Below are positions 32,774-42,192 of a stretch of 64,000 nucleotides of DNA, in pieces. Position 1 is the first letter of the stretch. Each line of letters begins with the position of its first letter. The position numbers and the translations under genes were made by a program. Source of the stretch: Streptomyces sp. NBC_01335 (GTDB lineage: Bacteria > Actinomycetota > Actinomycetes > Streptomycetales > Streptomycetaceae); the NCBI RefSeq assembly GCF_035953295.1, contig NZ_CP108370.1, positions 2,936,001 through 3,000,000 on the forward strand, given 5' to 3'. The notes under the pieces are model-generated. The model had not been told where the DNA came from. It worked only from the letters and a program-made list of their open reading frames with translations, and did no database searches.

Positions 32774-33718
32774 GTGAGCCAGACAGCAGCTCCGCCGACC
32801 CCAGGGCCGGCCGAAACCGATCCCGCCGCACTCGCCCCGGTCTACGCCCCGGGCGAGCTGGCGGCGCTCGCCGCCCGCCACGGCCTCACCGTCAGCGGCG
32901 CCCGCCCCTCCCTCGCGTCGTACGTCGCCCAGCTCTGGGGGCGCAGGCACTTCATCGTGGCGTTCGCCACCGCCAAGCTGACCGCTCAGTACAGCCAGGC
33001 GAAGCTCGGCCAGATCTGGCAGATCATGACGCCGCTGCTCAACGCGGCGGTGTACTACTTCATCTTCGGCATCCTGATGGGCACCAAGCACGGGGTCCCC
33101 GACTTCGTGCCGTTCCTCGTCACGGGTGTCTTCATCTGGACGTTCACCTCCAGCTCGATCACCGCGGGCACCCGTGCGATCAGCGGCAACATCGGGCTGG
33201 TGCGCGCCCTGCACTTCCCGCGCGCCTCGCTGCCGGTCGCGCTCGCCCTCCAGCAGCTCCAGCAGCTGCTGTTCTCGCTCGGCGCGCTCGTCGTGATCCT
33301 TTTCGTCTTCGGGGAGTTCCCCAGCCCCAGCTGGGTGCTCGCGATCCCCGCGCTCTTCCTCCAGGCGCTCTTCAACACCGGCGTCTCGATGTTCGTGGCG
33401 CGGCTCACCGCGAAGACCCCGGACATCGCCCAGCTGATGCCGTTCCTGCTGCGCACCTGGATGTACGCGTCCGGCGTGATGTGGAGCCTGGACTCCCTCC
33501 TCACCACGGACCGCGTCCCGCACTGGGTCATCGTCGCGCTCGACTGCAACCCGGCGGCCGTCTACATCGACCTGATGCGGTTCGCCCTGATCGAGAGCTT
33601 CACCGCCGACCAGCTGCCCCCGCACGTGTGGGCGGTGGCCGCGGCGTGGGCACTGGTCTGCGGCCTCGGCGGCTTCGTGTTCTTCTGGAAGGCCGAAGAG
33701 AGGTACGGACGTGGCTGA
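32774..33718 (+). CDS. ABC-2 type polysaccharide/teichoic-acid export permease (TagG/Wzm-like)
   Basis: A 314-residue membrane protein. After a Pro/Ala-rich N-terminus of about 40 residues it has the O-antigen/teichoic acid exporter layout: LWGRRHFIVAFATAKLTAQYSQAKLGQIWQIMTPLL (amphipathic interface and first helix), YYFIFGILMG, then FLVTGVFIWTFTSSSI and four further helices. It forms the channel for a lipid-linked polymer driven by the next gene's ATPase. The start is uncertain: GTG at 32774 is taken, and other in-frame starts lie upstream. It overlaps the ATPase gene by 8 bp. Probably controlled by the divergent TetR protein. Confidence 0.85.
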   Translation: MSQTAAPPTPGPAETDPAALAPVYAPGELAALAARHGLTVSGARPSLASYVAQLWGRRHFIVAFATAKLTAQYSQAKLGQIWQIMTPLLNAAVYYFIFGILMGTKHGVPDFVPFLVTGVFIWTFTSSSITAGTRAISGNIGLVRALHFPRASLPVALALQQLQQLLFSLGALVVILFVFGEFPSPSWVLAIPALFLQALFNTGVSMFVARLTAKTPDIAQLMPFLLRTWMYASGVMWSLDSLLTTDRVPHWVIVALDCNPAAVYIDLMRFALIESFTADQLPPHVWAVAAAWALVCGLGGFVFFWKAEERYGRG

Positions 33719-34487
33719 CACGACCGAGGAGCGGGAGCCCACCGTCGTCGTCGACGACGTGCACATCACCTACAAGGTCAACGGCACCAAGGGCGGCCGG
33801 GGCAGCGCGACCTCCGCGCTCAGCCGGATCGTCACCCGGCGCGAGAGCCCGGGCGTGCGCGAGGTGCACGCCGTGAAGGGCGTCAGCTTCGCCGCGTACA
33901 AGGGCGAGGCGATCGGCCTCATCGGCTCGAACGGCTCCGGCAAGTCCACCCTGCTCAAGGCGATCGCCGGGCTGCTCCCGGCGACGAAGGGCAAGGTCCA
34001 CACGCAGGGCCAGCCCTCGCTGCTCGGTGTGAACGCGGCGCTGATGAGCGACCTGACCGGCGAGCGGAACGTCGTGCTGGGCGGCCTCGCGATGGGCATG
34101 TCCCGCCAGGAGATCCGCGAGCGGTACGACGACATCGTCTCCTTCTCCGGCATCAACGAGAAGGGCGACTTCATCACGCTGCCGATGCGGACGTACTCCT
34201 CCGGCATGGGCGCCCGGCTGCGGTTCTCCATCGCGGCGGCCAAGAGCCACGACGTGCTCCTGATCGACGAGGCGCTCTCCACCGGCGACGCCAAGTTCCA
34301 GAACCGGAGCAAGGACCGGATCAAGGAGCTCCGCAAGGAGGCCGGCACGGTCTTCCTGGTCAGCCACAGCAACAGGTCGATCCTGGAGACCTGCGACCGG
34401 GCGATCTGGCTGGAAGCGGGCGTCCTGCGGATGGACGGCCCGGCGGAGGACGTCGTCGCCGCGTACGAGCGGTTCACGAAGAAGTAG
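33711..34487 (+). CDS. ABC exporter ATPase (TagH/Wzt-like)
   Basis: A 258-residue ABC ATPase. Walker A is GSNGSGKST (about residue 73), a YSSGMGARLRFSIAAA signature of the polysaccharide-exporter type (SSGM in place of LSGG), Walker B LLIDEALSTGD and switch histidine VSHS. No C-terminal carbohydrate-binding domain is present, as in TagH-short or Wzt without CBD. GTG start, 8-bp overlap with the permease gene. It energises export of a lipid-linked cell-wall polymer such as teichoic acid or galactan. A strong terminator lies behind it. Confidence 0.92.
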   Translation: MADTTEEREPTVVVDDVHITYKVNGTKGGRGSATSALSRIVTRRESPGVREVHAVKGVSFAAYKGEAIGLIGSNGSGKSTLLKAIAGLLPATKGKVHTQGQPSLLGVNAALMSDLTGERNVVLGGLAMGMSRQEIRERYDDIVSFSGINEKGDFITLPMRTYSSGMGARLRFSIAAAKSHDVLLIDEALSTGDAKFQNRSKDRIKELRKEAGTVFLVSHSNRSILETCDRAIWLEAGVLRMDGPAEDVVAAYERFTKK

Positions 34488-34509
34488 TCCCCACGCGGAC
34501 CCGCGGAGC

Positions 34510-34543
34510 GGGGGGCTCCGGGCTTCACGGCCCGGAGCCCCCC
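34510..34543. terminator. Bidirectional terminator between exporter ATPase and gdh
   Basis: Perfect 14-bp arms (GGGGGGCTCCGGGC, 34510-34523, and 34530-34543) with the loop TTCACG, followed on the plus strand by TCTCTC. It separates two convergent genes. Confidence 0.85.
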
Positions 34544-34568
34544 TCTCTCATGTCACCGCGTCACCGCG

Positions 34569-37500
34569 TCAGGCGTGCGTCCGCAGCAGCGTCCGCATGG
34601 TCCGCATCGCGACCGACAGGTTCGCCAGGTCGAAGGCGTCGGAGCTCTGGATCTCCTCCAGGGTGGAACGCGACCGGGAGAGGATCGCCGCGTTCTTCTC
34701 CTCCCACGCCTTGAACCGGTCCTCCGGTGCCGCACCCTCGGCCCCCACGGCCAGCACGTCGGCGGTGAGCGCCGCGTGGGCCGCGTACAGGTCCTCGCGG
34801 ATGGAGGCGCGGGCCATGGACTGCCAGCGGTCGGCGCGCGGCAGCTCGATGATCCGGTCCATCAGCGCGGTGATCCGCAGCCGGTCCGCGAGGTCGTAGT
34901 AGACCTCGGCGACGGCGAGCGGGTCCTTGCCCGTACGGTCCGCGATGGCCACGATGTCGAGCGCCGGGAACGCCGAGGAGAACCCGGCGACACGCTGCGC
35001 CAGCTCCTCCGGCACGTCCGCCGACGTCAGCTCGTCCAGGATCTGCTGGTACCACTCCTGGTCGGTGCCCCGCAGCAGCTTGGGCATCGCGGCCCAGACC
35101 TCGGCGACCCGCTCCTCGAAGAAGGCGACGGTGGCCTCGATGTCCACCGGCTGCGGGCGGTTGCCGAGCAGCCAGCGGGTGCCGCGCTCCACCAGACGGC
35201 GGGAGTGCAGCCGGATGCGGGTCTGCACCGCGGCGCCGACCTGGTTGTCGAGTGCCTCCACGGCGTCCCAGACCTGGTTCAGGCCGAAGATCTCGCGGGC
35301 CGCTGCCTGCGCCCGCACGATCTCCTCCACCGAGGCCCCGGTCTCCTCGCGGAACCGGTGCAGGAAGGTCGAACCGCCGGTGTTCACGGTGTCGTTGACC
35401 AGCACGGTGGTGATGATCTCGCGGCGCAGCGCGTGGCCGTCGATCGCCTCGGGGAAGCGTTCGCGCAGCTGCTTCGGGAAGTAGGCGTGCGCGAGGCGCT
35501 GGAGGTGCGGGTCGTCGGGGAGGCTGGTGCTGATCAGCTCGTCGGCGGCGGTGATCTTGGTGTAGGCGAGCAGCACGGCGAGTTCCGGCTGGCTCAGGCC
35601 CTTGCCGGCGGAGAGGAGTTCGCGGATCTGCCGGTCGGCGGGGAGGAACTCCAGCGCGCGGTCCAGCTCGCCCGCGGACTCCAGTTGGCGCATCGAGCGC
35701 TGGTGGGCGTGGAGCAGGTCGGTGGCCTGGGCGGAGGCGTTGGTGAGCGCGACGTTCTGCGCGTAGTTGTTGCGCAGCACGAGCGCGCCGACCTCGTCGG
35801 TCATCTCGGCGAGCAGCTTGTTGCGCTGCTTGACGGTCATGTCGCCGTCCCGGACCAGCCCGTTGAGCAGGATCTTGATGTTCACCTCGTGGTCGGAGGT
35901 GTCCACACCGGCGCTGTTGTCGATCGCGTCGGTGTTGATCTCGCCGCCCGCCCGGGCGAACTCGATGCGGCCGAGCTGGGTGGCGCCGAGGTTGCCGCCC
36001 TCGCCGACGACCTTGGCCCGCAGGTCCTGGCCGTTGACCCGGATCGCGTCGTTGGCCTTGTCGCCGACGTCGGCGTCGGTCTCGGCGGAGGACTTGATGT
36101 AGGTGCCGATGCCGCCGTTCCACAGCAGGTCGACCGGGGCCCGCAGGATGGCCTTCATCAGGTCGGCGGGGGTCAGCTTGGTGACGCCCGCCTCGATCCC
36201 GAGGGCCTCGCGGACGTGCGCGTTGACCGGGATCGACTTCGCGGTGCGCGGGTGGACGCCACCGCCCGCCGAGAGCAGCTTGGTGTCGTAGTCGGCCCAG
36301 GAGCTGCGGGGCAGTTCGAAGATCCGGCGCCGCTCGGCGTAGGAGACGGCGGCGTCCGGGGTCGGGTCGAGGAAGATGTGCCGGTGGTCGAAGGCGGCGA
36401 CCAGCCGGATGTGCTCGGAGAGCAGCATGCCGTTGCCGAACACGTCGCCGGACATGTCGCCGACGCCGACGACGGTGAAGTCCTCGGTCTGCGTGTCGTG
36501 GCCCAGCGCGCGGAAGTGCCGCTTGACGGACTCCCAGGCGCCGCGGGCGGTGATGCCCATGCCCTTGTGGTCGTACCCGGCGGAGCCGCCGGAGGCGAAG
36601 GCGTCGCCGAGCCAGAAGTTGTACGCGACGGCGACCTCGTTGGCGATGTCGGAGAAGCTCGCGGTGCCCTTGTCGGCGGCGACGACGAGGTAGGTGTCGT
36701 CCTCGTCGTGGCGGACCACGCCGACGGGGGGCACGGTCTCGCCGGCCACCAGGTTGTCGGTGATGTCGAGCAGCGCCGAGACGAAGACGCGGTAGGCGGC
36801 GATGCCCTCGGCGAGCCAGGCGTCGCGGTCGAGCGCCGGGTCCGGGAGCTGCTTGGCTACGAAGCCGCCCTTGGCGCCCACCGGCACGATCACGGTGTTC
36901 TTCACCATCTGCGCCTTGACCAGGCCGAGGACCTCGGTACGGAAGTCCTCGCGCCGGTCCGACCAGCGCAGCCCCCCGCGGGCGACCTTGCCGAAGCGCA
37001 GGTGGACGCCTTCTACGCGGGGCGAGTACACCCAGATCTCGAAGGCGGGGCGCGGGGCGGGCAGGTCGGGGATGGCCTGCGGGTCGAACTTCATCGAGAC
37101 GTAGGCGTGCGGCTCGCCGTCGTCGGCGCGCTGGAAGAAGTTGGTCCGCAGGGTCGCCTTGATGACGGTGAGGAAGGAGCGCAGGATGCGGTCCTCGTCG
37201 AGCGAGGCCACCTGGTCGAGCGCGCCGTCGAGCTCTTCGAGCAGTCCGTCGGTGAGTTCCCGGCCGGCGTTCTGGCGGGCGGGCGACATCCGGGCCTCGA
37301 AGAGGGAGACCAGCAGCCGGGTGGTGTGGACGTTGTCGCGGAGGGTGTCCTCCATGTAGTCCTGGCTGAAGGTGGAGCCCGCCTGGCGCAGGTACTTCGC
37401 GTAGGCGCGGAGCACCATCGCCTGCCGCCAGTCGAGTCCGGCACGGAGCACGAGGGAGTTGAAGCCGTCGTTCTCGGCCGCCCCCGTCCAGACGGCGGCG

Positions 37501-39575
37501 AAGGCGTTCTGGAAGCGCTCGCGGGCGTCGTCGGCGAGGTGGTCGCCGTTGCCCGCGGGCATCCGCAGCCCGAAGTCGTAGATCCAGCCGGTGGTCCGGT
37601 CCGCGCAGCGCAGTTCGTACGGGCGCTCGTCGACGACCTCCACGCCCAGGCGCTGCAGCACCGGGAGGACGGCGGAGAGCGAGACGGGCTCGCCGGTCCG
37701 GTAGATCTTGAAGCGGCGCTCGCCGGGCAGCGCGCCGACCGGCTCGTAGAGGCTGAGCGCGAAGTCCTTCTCGCCCGCCTTGAACCGTTCGAGGTGGACC
37801 AGGTCGGCCACGGCGGCGCGCGGCGAGTGGTCGGCCTTGTAGCCCTCGGGGAAGGAGCGGGCGTAGCGGCGCAGCAGTTCGGCGGCGCGCTCCTCGCCGC
37901 ATTCGGCGTTCAGGGCCTCCTGGAAGCCGTCCGCCCAGGAGCGGGCGGCCTCGACGAGGCGGGCCTCGATGTGCTCGGTGTCGGCGTCCGTGAGGTGCGG
38001 CAGTTCGGTGCCGGGGGCGACCCGGACGACGAAGTGCAGCCGGGACAGGATCGACTCGGTGTTCCAGGCGGTGAAGTCGACGCTGGTACCGCCGAGTTCC
38101 TCCTTGAGGATGTCGATCAGCCGCAGCCTGACGCCGGTGGTGTAGCGGTCGCGCGGCAGGTAGACGAGGGCGGAGTAGTAGCGGCCGTACTCGTCCTGGC
38201 GCAGGTAGAGGCGGAGCCGGCGGCGTTCCTGGAGGTAGAGCACCGAGGTGACGATCGAGCGGAGCTGATCGGTCGGCGTCTGGAACATGTCGTCGCGCGG
38301 GTAGGTCTCCAGGATCTGGAGCAGGTCGCGGCCGTCGTGGCTGTTGTCCGAGAAGCCGGCGCCCTCCAGCACCTCGGCGACCTTGCGGCGGACGACCGGG
38401 ACCCGGCGCACCGACTCGGTGTAGGCGGCGGAGGAGAACAGGCCGAGGAAGCGGCGCTCGCCGACGACGTTGCCGTCGGCGTCGAACTTCTTCACGCCGA
38501 CGTAGTCGAGGTAGCTCGGGCGGTGGACCGTGGAGCGGCTGTTCGCCTTGGTCAGGATGAGCAGCTTGTGCTCGCGGGCCTTGGCCCGTGCGTCGGCGGG
38601 GAGCCGGTCGAAGGACGGGCTGACGGGGTGCGCCTCGTCCTCGTGGTGCTTCGGGTCGGAGCGCAGGATGCCGAGGCCGGTGCCGGGCACGGCGGCGAGC
38701 GAGTCGCCGTTCTTCAGCTCGTACTCGCGGTAGCCGAGGAAGGTGAAGTGGTCGGCGGCGAGCCAGCGCAGCAGTTCACCGGCCTCCTCGATCTCCTCGG
38801 CGGGGAGGTCGTCGGTCGGCTCGCTCGTGAGGCCGTCCGCGATGCGCAGCGCGGCGGCGCGCATCTTGTCCCAGTCCTCGACGGTCTCCCGCACGTCGGA
38901 CAGGACGCGCAGCAGGTCGGCGGTGATCTCCTTGAGGTCCCCGCGGTCCGTCTCGCGGTCGATCTCCACGTGGATCCAGGACTCGACGAGCACGTCGTGC
39001 GGCAGTGCCGCCCCGGCGGTGCCGGAGTCCTTGCGGCCCTTGCTCTGGGGGACCCGGGGGGCGCCGGGGCCGTCGGTGAGGACCTCCAGCAGCTTGCCGG
39101 TGACGTCGCGGCGCACCAGGACCTGGGGGTGGATGACCAGGTGGATGCTGCGGTTCTGGCGGGACAGCTCGTTGGTGACGGAGTCGACGAGGAACGGCAT
39201 GTCGTCGGTGACGACCTCGACGACGGAGTGGCTGGAGGTCCAGCCGTTCTCCTCGACGGTCGGGGTGTGCACCCGGACGTTGGCCGTGCCCTGGGGACGG
39301 TTCTCGGCCAGCCGGTAGTGCGAGGAGGCGGCGCCGAAGACGTCCACCGGGTCCCGGCCGTTCAGGTCCTCCGGGGCGGTGTGCAAGTAGTAGCGCTGGA
39401 GGTAGGAGAGGAGCATGTCCCGGCCGGACCGCTCGTCCCCGTCCGTGCCGGCCGCGGCGACGCGCACCCTGGGGGTACCCCCAGGGCCGCCGGCACCACC
39501 GCCCGGGCTGTTGTCAGCTACCTCGGCGGCCCGTGCGAGCAGCTCGGCCTTGGCTTCGTCCAGCTTGGTCTGCAT
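34569..39575 (-). CDS. gdh: Large NAD-specific glutamate dehydrogenase (about 180-kDa class)
   Basis: A 1668-residue enzyme that oxidises glutamate to 2-oxoglutarate and ammonium with NAD. This size class (GDH180) was first described in Streptomyces clavuligerus. The N-terminal half (ACT-like modules; VHTPTVEENGWTSSHSVVEVV, FLGYREYELKNG) is regulatory. The catalytic part starts near residue 800 with FGKVARGGLRWSDRREDFRTE and VPVGAKGGFVAKQ (substrate lysines), the NAD fold GVGDMSGDVFGNGML, and GGEINTDAIDNSAGVDTSDHEVN. The C-terminus is a helical domain. I took ATG 39575 (MQTKLDEAKAELL); an in-frame start at 39629 would add 18 residues. GGAG lies nine bases upstream. Confidence 0.95.
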   Translation of the reverse strand: MQTKLDEAKAELLARAAEVADNSPGGGAGGPGGTPRVRVAAAGTDGDERSGRDMLLSYLQRYYLHTAPEDLNGRDPVDVFGAASSHYRLAENRPQGTANVRVHTPTVEENGWTSSHSVVEVVTDDMPFLVDSVTNELSRQNRSIHLVIHPQVLVRRDVTGKLLEVLTDGPGAPRVPQSKGRKDSGTAGAALPHDVLVESWIHVEIDRETDRGDLKEITADLLRVLSDVRETVEDWDKMRAAALRIADGLTSEPTDDLPAEEIEEAGELLRWLAADHFTFLGYREYELKNGDSLAAVPGTGLGILRSDPKHHEDEAHPVSPSFDRLPADARAKAREHKLLILTKANSRSTVHRPSYLDYVGVKKFDADGNVVGERRFLGLFSSAAYTESVRRVPVVRRKVAEVLEGAGFSDNSHDGRDLLQILETYPRDDMFQTPTDQLRSIVTSVLYLQERRRLRLYLRQDEYGRYYSALVYLPRDRYTTGVRLRLIDILKEELGGTSVDFTAWNTESILSRLHFVVRVAPGTELPHLTDADTEHIEARLVEAARSWADGFQEALNAECGEERAAELLRRYARSFPEGYKADHSPRAAVADLVHLERFKAGEKDFALSLYEPVGALPGERRFKIYRTGEPVSLSAVLPVLQRLGVEVVDERPYELRCADRTTGWIYDFGLRMPAGNGDHLADDARERFQNAFAAVWTGAAENDGFNSLVLRAGLDWRQAMVLRAYAKYLRQAGSTFSQDYMEDTLRDNVHTTRLLVSLFEARMSPARQNAGRELTDGLLEELDGALDQVASLDEDRILRSFLTVIKATLRTNFFQRADDGEPHAYVSMKFDPQAIPDLPAPRPAFEIWVYSPRVEGVHLRFGKVARGGLRWSDRREDFRTEVLGLVKAQMVKNTVIVPVGAKGGFVAKQLPDPALDRDAWLAEGIAAYRVFVSALLDITDNLVAGETVPPVGVVRHDEDDTYLVVAADKGTASFSDIANEVAVAYNFWLGDAFASGGSAGYDHKGMGITARGAWESVKRHFRALGHDTQTEDFTVVGVGDMSGDVFGNGMLLSEHIRLVAAFDHRHIFLDPTPDAAVSYAERRRIFELPRSSWADYDTKLLSAGGGVHPRTAKSIPVNAHVREALGIEAGVTKLTPADLMKAILRAPVDLLWNGGIGTYIKSSAETDADVGDKANDAIRVNGQDLRAKVVGEGGNLGATQLGRIEFARAGGEINTDAIDNSAGVDTSDHEVNIKILLNGLVRDGDMTVKQRNKLLAEMTDEVGALVLRNNYAQNVALTNASAQATDLLHAHQRSMRQLESAGELDRALEFLPADRQIRELLSAGKGLSQPELAVLLAYTKITAADELISTSLPDDPHLQRLAHAYFPKQLRERFPEAIDGHALRREIITTVLVNDTVNTGGSTFLHRFREETGASVEEIVRAQAAAREIFGLNQVWDAVEALDNQVGAAVQTRIRLHSRRLVERGTRWLLGNRPQPVDIEATVAFFEERVAEVWAAMPKLLRGTDQEWYQQILDELTSADVPEELAQRVAGFSSAFPALDIVAIADRTGKDPLAVAEVYYDLADRLRITALMDRIIELPRADRWQSMARASIREDLYAAHAALTADVLAVGAEGAAPEDRFKAWEEKNAAILSRSRSTLEEIQSSDAFDLANLSVAMRTMRTLLRTHA

Positions 39576-40040
39576 GTCCTCTGGCTCCTGTCGCGCGCCA
39601 TTGCGTGACGTAGGTGACAAAAGCGGCACAACGCCACGACGCGGGGTATCCGGTCGTAGTCGACGCTATGCCGCGATGAGAGATACCCGGGACCAAATCG
39701 GCGATATTCAGCCGTGGGTCGGGGTGATGGCGATCACGGATCGCCCGGGTGCGGGTGCACTCCGGGGCCGGGGCGGGGGCGTCCATGCCCCCGCGGCGTA
39801 TCGCGCTGATCACGGGCCCAAGGCTATCTCGCCCGGACGGGTGGCCGTCATGAGCCGTATGTGCTCAAACGAAGACCCCCGTTTTGGACACTTCGTCCTG
39901 CTCGCCACCGCTCGCCGCGCTCCCCCGGCGAAGGCGCGCCCTCTTGGCGAACCCGGCCGTCCGGTGCAGGCTGGTCCCCGCCGTACGAGGCCGGGCCGCA
40001 CGCCCGCACCCGGCCGACCCACCCACCCTGGGGGCCCGCC
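39576..40040. other. Divergent intergenic region gdh / DJ-1-like gene
   Basis: 465 bp with no gene. The gdh promoter should lie close to 39600-39650 on the minus strand (TTTTGTCACCTACGTCACG is AT-richer than its surroundings), but no clear hexamer pair is present. GGGTATC/GATACCC words at about 39644 and 39684 form a widely spaced inverted repeat. Nothing else is assignable. Confidence 0.4.
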
Positions 40041-40607
40041 ATGGCACCGAAGATCCTGCTCGTCACCGGCGACGCGGCCGAGTCGCTGGAAGTCCTCTAC
40101 CCGTACCAGCGGCTGCGCGAGGAGGGGTACGAGGTGGACATCGCCGCCCCCGAACGCAAGACCCTGCGCTTCGTGGTCCACGACTTCGAGCCCGGCTTCG
40201 ACACCTACACCGAGAAGCCCGGCTACACCTGGCCCGCCGACCTGGCGTTCGCCGACGTCGTGCCCGGCGACTACGCCGCCCTGGTGATCCCCGGCGGCCG
40301 GGCGCCGGAGTACCTGCGCAACAACGCCGACCTGCGGAGGATCGTCGTCGCCTTCTTCGAGGACGCCCGGCCGGTCGCGCAGATCTGCCACGGCCCGCTG
40401 ATCACCGCCGCGACGGGCAGCCTGGACGGCCGTGAGGTGACCGCCTATCCGGCGCTGGAGCCGGACATGCGGACGGCCGGCGCCGCCTTCCAGGACACGG
40501 AGGCGGTGGTCGACGGCACTCTGGTCTCCTCGCGCGCCTGGCCCGACCACTCGGCGTGGATGCGCGAGTTCCTCAAGGTGCTGCGCGCGAAGGCACCGGT
40601 GGCCTGA
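40041..40607 (+). CDS. DJ-1/PfpI-family protein
   Basis: A 188-residue protein of the class-I glutamine-amidotransferase-like fold. The nucleophile elbow is AQICHGPLIT, with Cys at the turn; the conserved acidic residue position is in PGGRAPEYLR. Such proteins act as glyoxalase III/deglycase, chaperone or intracellular peptidase; the activity cannot be told from sequence. The strand KILLVTGDAAESLEVLYPYQRLREEGYEVDIAAPE is typical of PfpI members in Streptomyces. It begins at ATG 40041 after GGGGGCCCGCC. It is convergent with a HAD gene, from which a hairpin separates it. Confidence 0.9.
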   Translation: MAPKILLVTGDAAESLEVLYPYQRLREEGYEVDIAAPERKTLRFVVHDFEPGFDTYTEKPGYTWPADLAFADVVPGDYAALVIPGGRAPEYLRNNADLRRIVVAFFEDARPVAQICHGPLITAATGSLDGREVTAYPALEPDMRTAGAAFQDTEAVVDGTLVSSRAWPDHSAWMREFLKVLRAKAPVA

Positions 40608-40621
40608 GGCCCTGGCTCACC

Positions 40622-40643
40622 CCGGGGCGGGTCCGCCCCGGGC
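40622..40643. terminator. Hairpin between convergent genes
   Basis: Arms CCCGGGGCGG (40622-40631) and CCGCCCCGGG (40634-40643) with a short centre. It lies in the 47-bp gap between the DJ-1-like and HAD genes and can serve both. Confidence 0.7.
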
Positions 40644-40654
40644 TCGCGCACGTC

Positions 40655-41326
40655 TCAGACCTTCATGGACTCCGCCAGCGCCACCGCTTCGGCGAGGCTG
40701 TCCACCACCGGCACCCCCGCCTCCTCCAGGCTGGCCCGGTCGTGCGAGCCCCCGGTGTACAGCACCGCCCGCGCCCCGACGTGCGCGGCGGCCACGGCGT
40801 CGTCCACCGCGTCCCCGATGACCACCGCGTGCTCGGGGGCGACCGTGCCGAGCGCGGCGAAGTGCCGCTCCATGTGGAGCGCCTTGCTGCCGCCGGAAGG
40901 CCCGGTGCGCCCGTCGACCCGTACGAAGTGCGGCTCGATGCCGTAACCCCGCACGGTGGGTATCAGCTGCTCGTGACCGTGCATGCTCAGCAGGGACTGG
41001 CTGCGGCCGTCCCGCCGCCAGCCCGCGAGCAGCTCGGCGGCGCCGTCGGTGAGGCGGCAGGCCGCGCGCAGCTCGGCGTAGGCGTCGTGGAAGAGGACGT
41101 CCATCCGCTCCCACTCGGCGTCGTCCGGTATCCGGCCGAGCAGCCGCTCGTAGAAGAGCGGCACGGGGACGCAGTACGTCGCCCGGTACTGCTCCAGGGT
41201 GATCGGCGCCAGCCCCACCTCGGCGAAGGCCGTGTTGGTCGCCCCGAGGACCGCGTGGATGTCGTCCAGCAGTGTGCCGTTCCAGTCCCAGACCAGGTGG
41301 GTGCGCTTCTCGCCGTGCTTCGCCAT
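40655..41326 (-). CDS. HAD-superfamily phosphatase (phosphoglycolate-phosphatase-like)
   Basis: A 223-residue hydrolase. Motif I is VWDWNGTLLDD (nucleophile Asp, acid/base Asp replaced by N in the first-plus-two position, as in several Streptomyces members). Motif II is LLSMHG, motif III is GGSKALHMERH (lysine), and motif IV is VVIGDAVDDAVAA. The cap is the small helical type. It acts on small phosphorylated metabolites. The start at 41326 lies seven bases after TACGGT with no ribosome site, so the mRNA may be leaderless; an upstream TTG at 41356 is less likely. The asparagine in the D-x-N motif deserves a check of phosphatase activity. Confidence 0.85.
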   Translation of the reverse strand: MAKHGEKRTHLVWDWNGTLLDDIHAVLGATNTAFAEVGLAPITLEQYRATYCVPVPLFYERLLGRIPDDAEWERMDVLFHDAYAELRAACRLTDGAAELLAGWRRDGRSQSLLSMHGHEQLIPTVRGYGIEPHFVRVDGRTGPSGGSKALHMERHFAALGTVAPEHAVVIGDAVDDAVAAAHVGARAVLYTGGSHDRASLEEAGVPVVDSLAEAVALAESMKV

Positions 41327-41407
41327 GGGAAAGACCGTACTCGGCGGGTCCGACAACCGGCGAGGGCCGCCCCTGACCAGCCCTTCCGGGCCCCTGTGCG
41401 CGGCCCC

Positions 41408-41914
41408 TCAGCCGAGCAGCTGCGGGATCTCCTGCACGCCGAACCAGAGCAGCTCGTGGTCCTCCGCGCCGTCCACGGTGAACTGCGCGTCGTCGTCGCC
41501 GAGGTCGGCGGCGCCCAGGGCCGCGGCGGCGGCCGTCACGTCCTTCTCGGCGTCGTCGGCGTCCACGTGCACGGCCGCCGCCTTGGCGAGCGGCACGGCC
41601 GAGGCGATCCGGACCTCGCCGACCGAGGCGGCGTCCGGCCCCTGGCCGGGATCGCCGAGGGCGTCGCCGTCCGGTACGTCGAACGCGACGACGACCCGGC
41701 GGCGCGGCTCGTCGGGCAGGGCGGCGATCAGCCGGAGCGAGGCGGCGGCGGCCCGGTTGAGCGCCGCGTACTCCAGCTCCTCGATGTCGTCGGAGACGTA
41801 CCATTCGCGCAGCCCGGGGGTGACGGCGTAGGCGGTCAGCGGTCCGGGGCCCAGCTCGCCCGCTCCGTGCGCCGCGGCGAGACCGGAGAGGGTCAGGGGG
41901 ACGTACACGCGCAT
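41408..41914 (-). CDS. Conserved actinobacterial protein, DUF6912 type
   Basis: A 168-residue soluble protein starting MRVYVPLTLSGLAAAHGAGEL. It contains GLREWYVSDDIEELEYAALNRAA, RVVVAFDVPDG and HELLWFGVQEIPQLLG. I recognise it as a conserved hypothetical protein of actinomycetes found beside this HAD gene (DUF6912, from memory). No catalytic motif is visible. It lies 81 bp upstream of the HAD gene on the same strand. Its function is unknown. Confidence 0.75.
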   Translation of the reverse strand: MRVYVPLTLSGLAAAHGAGELGPGPLTAYAVTPGLREWYVSDDIEELEYAALNRAAAASLRLIAALPDEPRRRVVVAFDVPDGDALGDPGQGPDAASVGEVRIASAVPLAKAAAVHVDADDAEKDVTAAAAALGAADLGDDDAQFTVDGAEDHELLWFGVQEIPQLLG

Positions 41915-42103
41915 GGCTTGGCCACTTTCGTAGTCGACAGACGCCCTCAGGATACGTCGGCGGTCCCCCTTCGGGGCGGGCGGGCGCCCACTGGCGTACG
42001 GCCCCGGGGGAAGCGGCCGTACGCCCGCTCCACGGCCCGGGTGGCGCGCCCCTCACCCGGATAGGTGATCCGCGCCGCACGCCCCGTACGGCCCCGCCGG
42101 CCC

Positions 42104-42133
42104 TTGCGGCACCCCCGCGACTCCCCGTAGAAG
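42104..42133 (+). promoter_or_regulatory. Candidate promoter of the Rv3235-family gene
   Basis: TTGCGG (42104-42109), an 18-bp spacer and TAGAAG (42128-42133), 60 bp before the ATG at 42193. The -10 is only moderately like consensus. Confidence 0.35.
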
Positions 42134-42192
42134 ATGCGCAACGCAACGCTGCCGCACGGCACGACCGGGCGGCCTCACACGGGGGCGACATC

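Noticed and set aside
34575..39608. A plus-strand open frame of about 1677 codons opposite the glutamate dehydrogenase gene.
   Set aside because: It mirrors the real gene on the other strand. High third-position GC removes stops on the opposite strand, the composition is Gly/Asp/Val-rich with no family motif, and the minus-strand gene is unmistakable.
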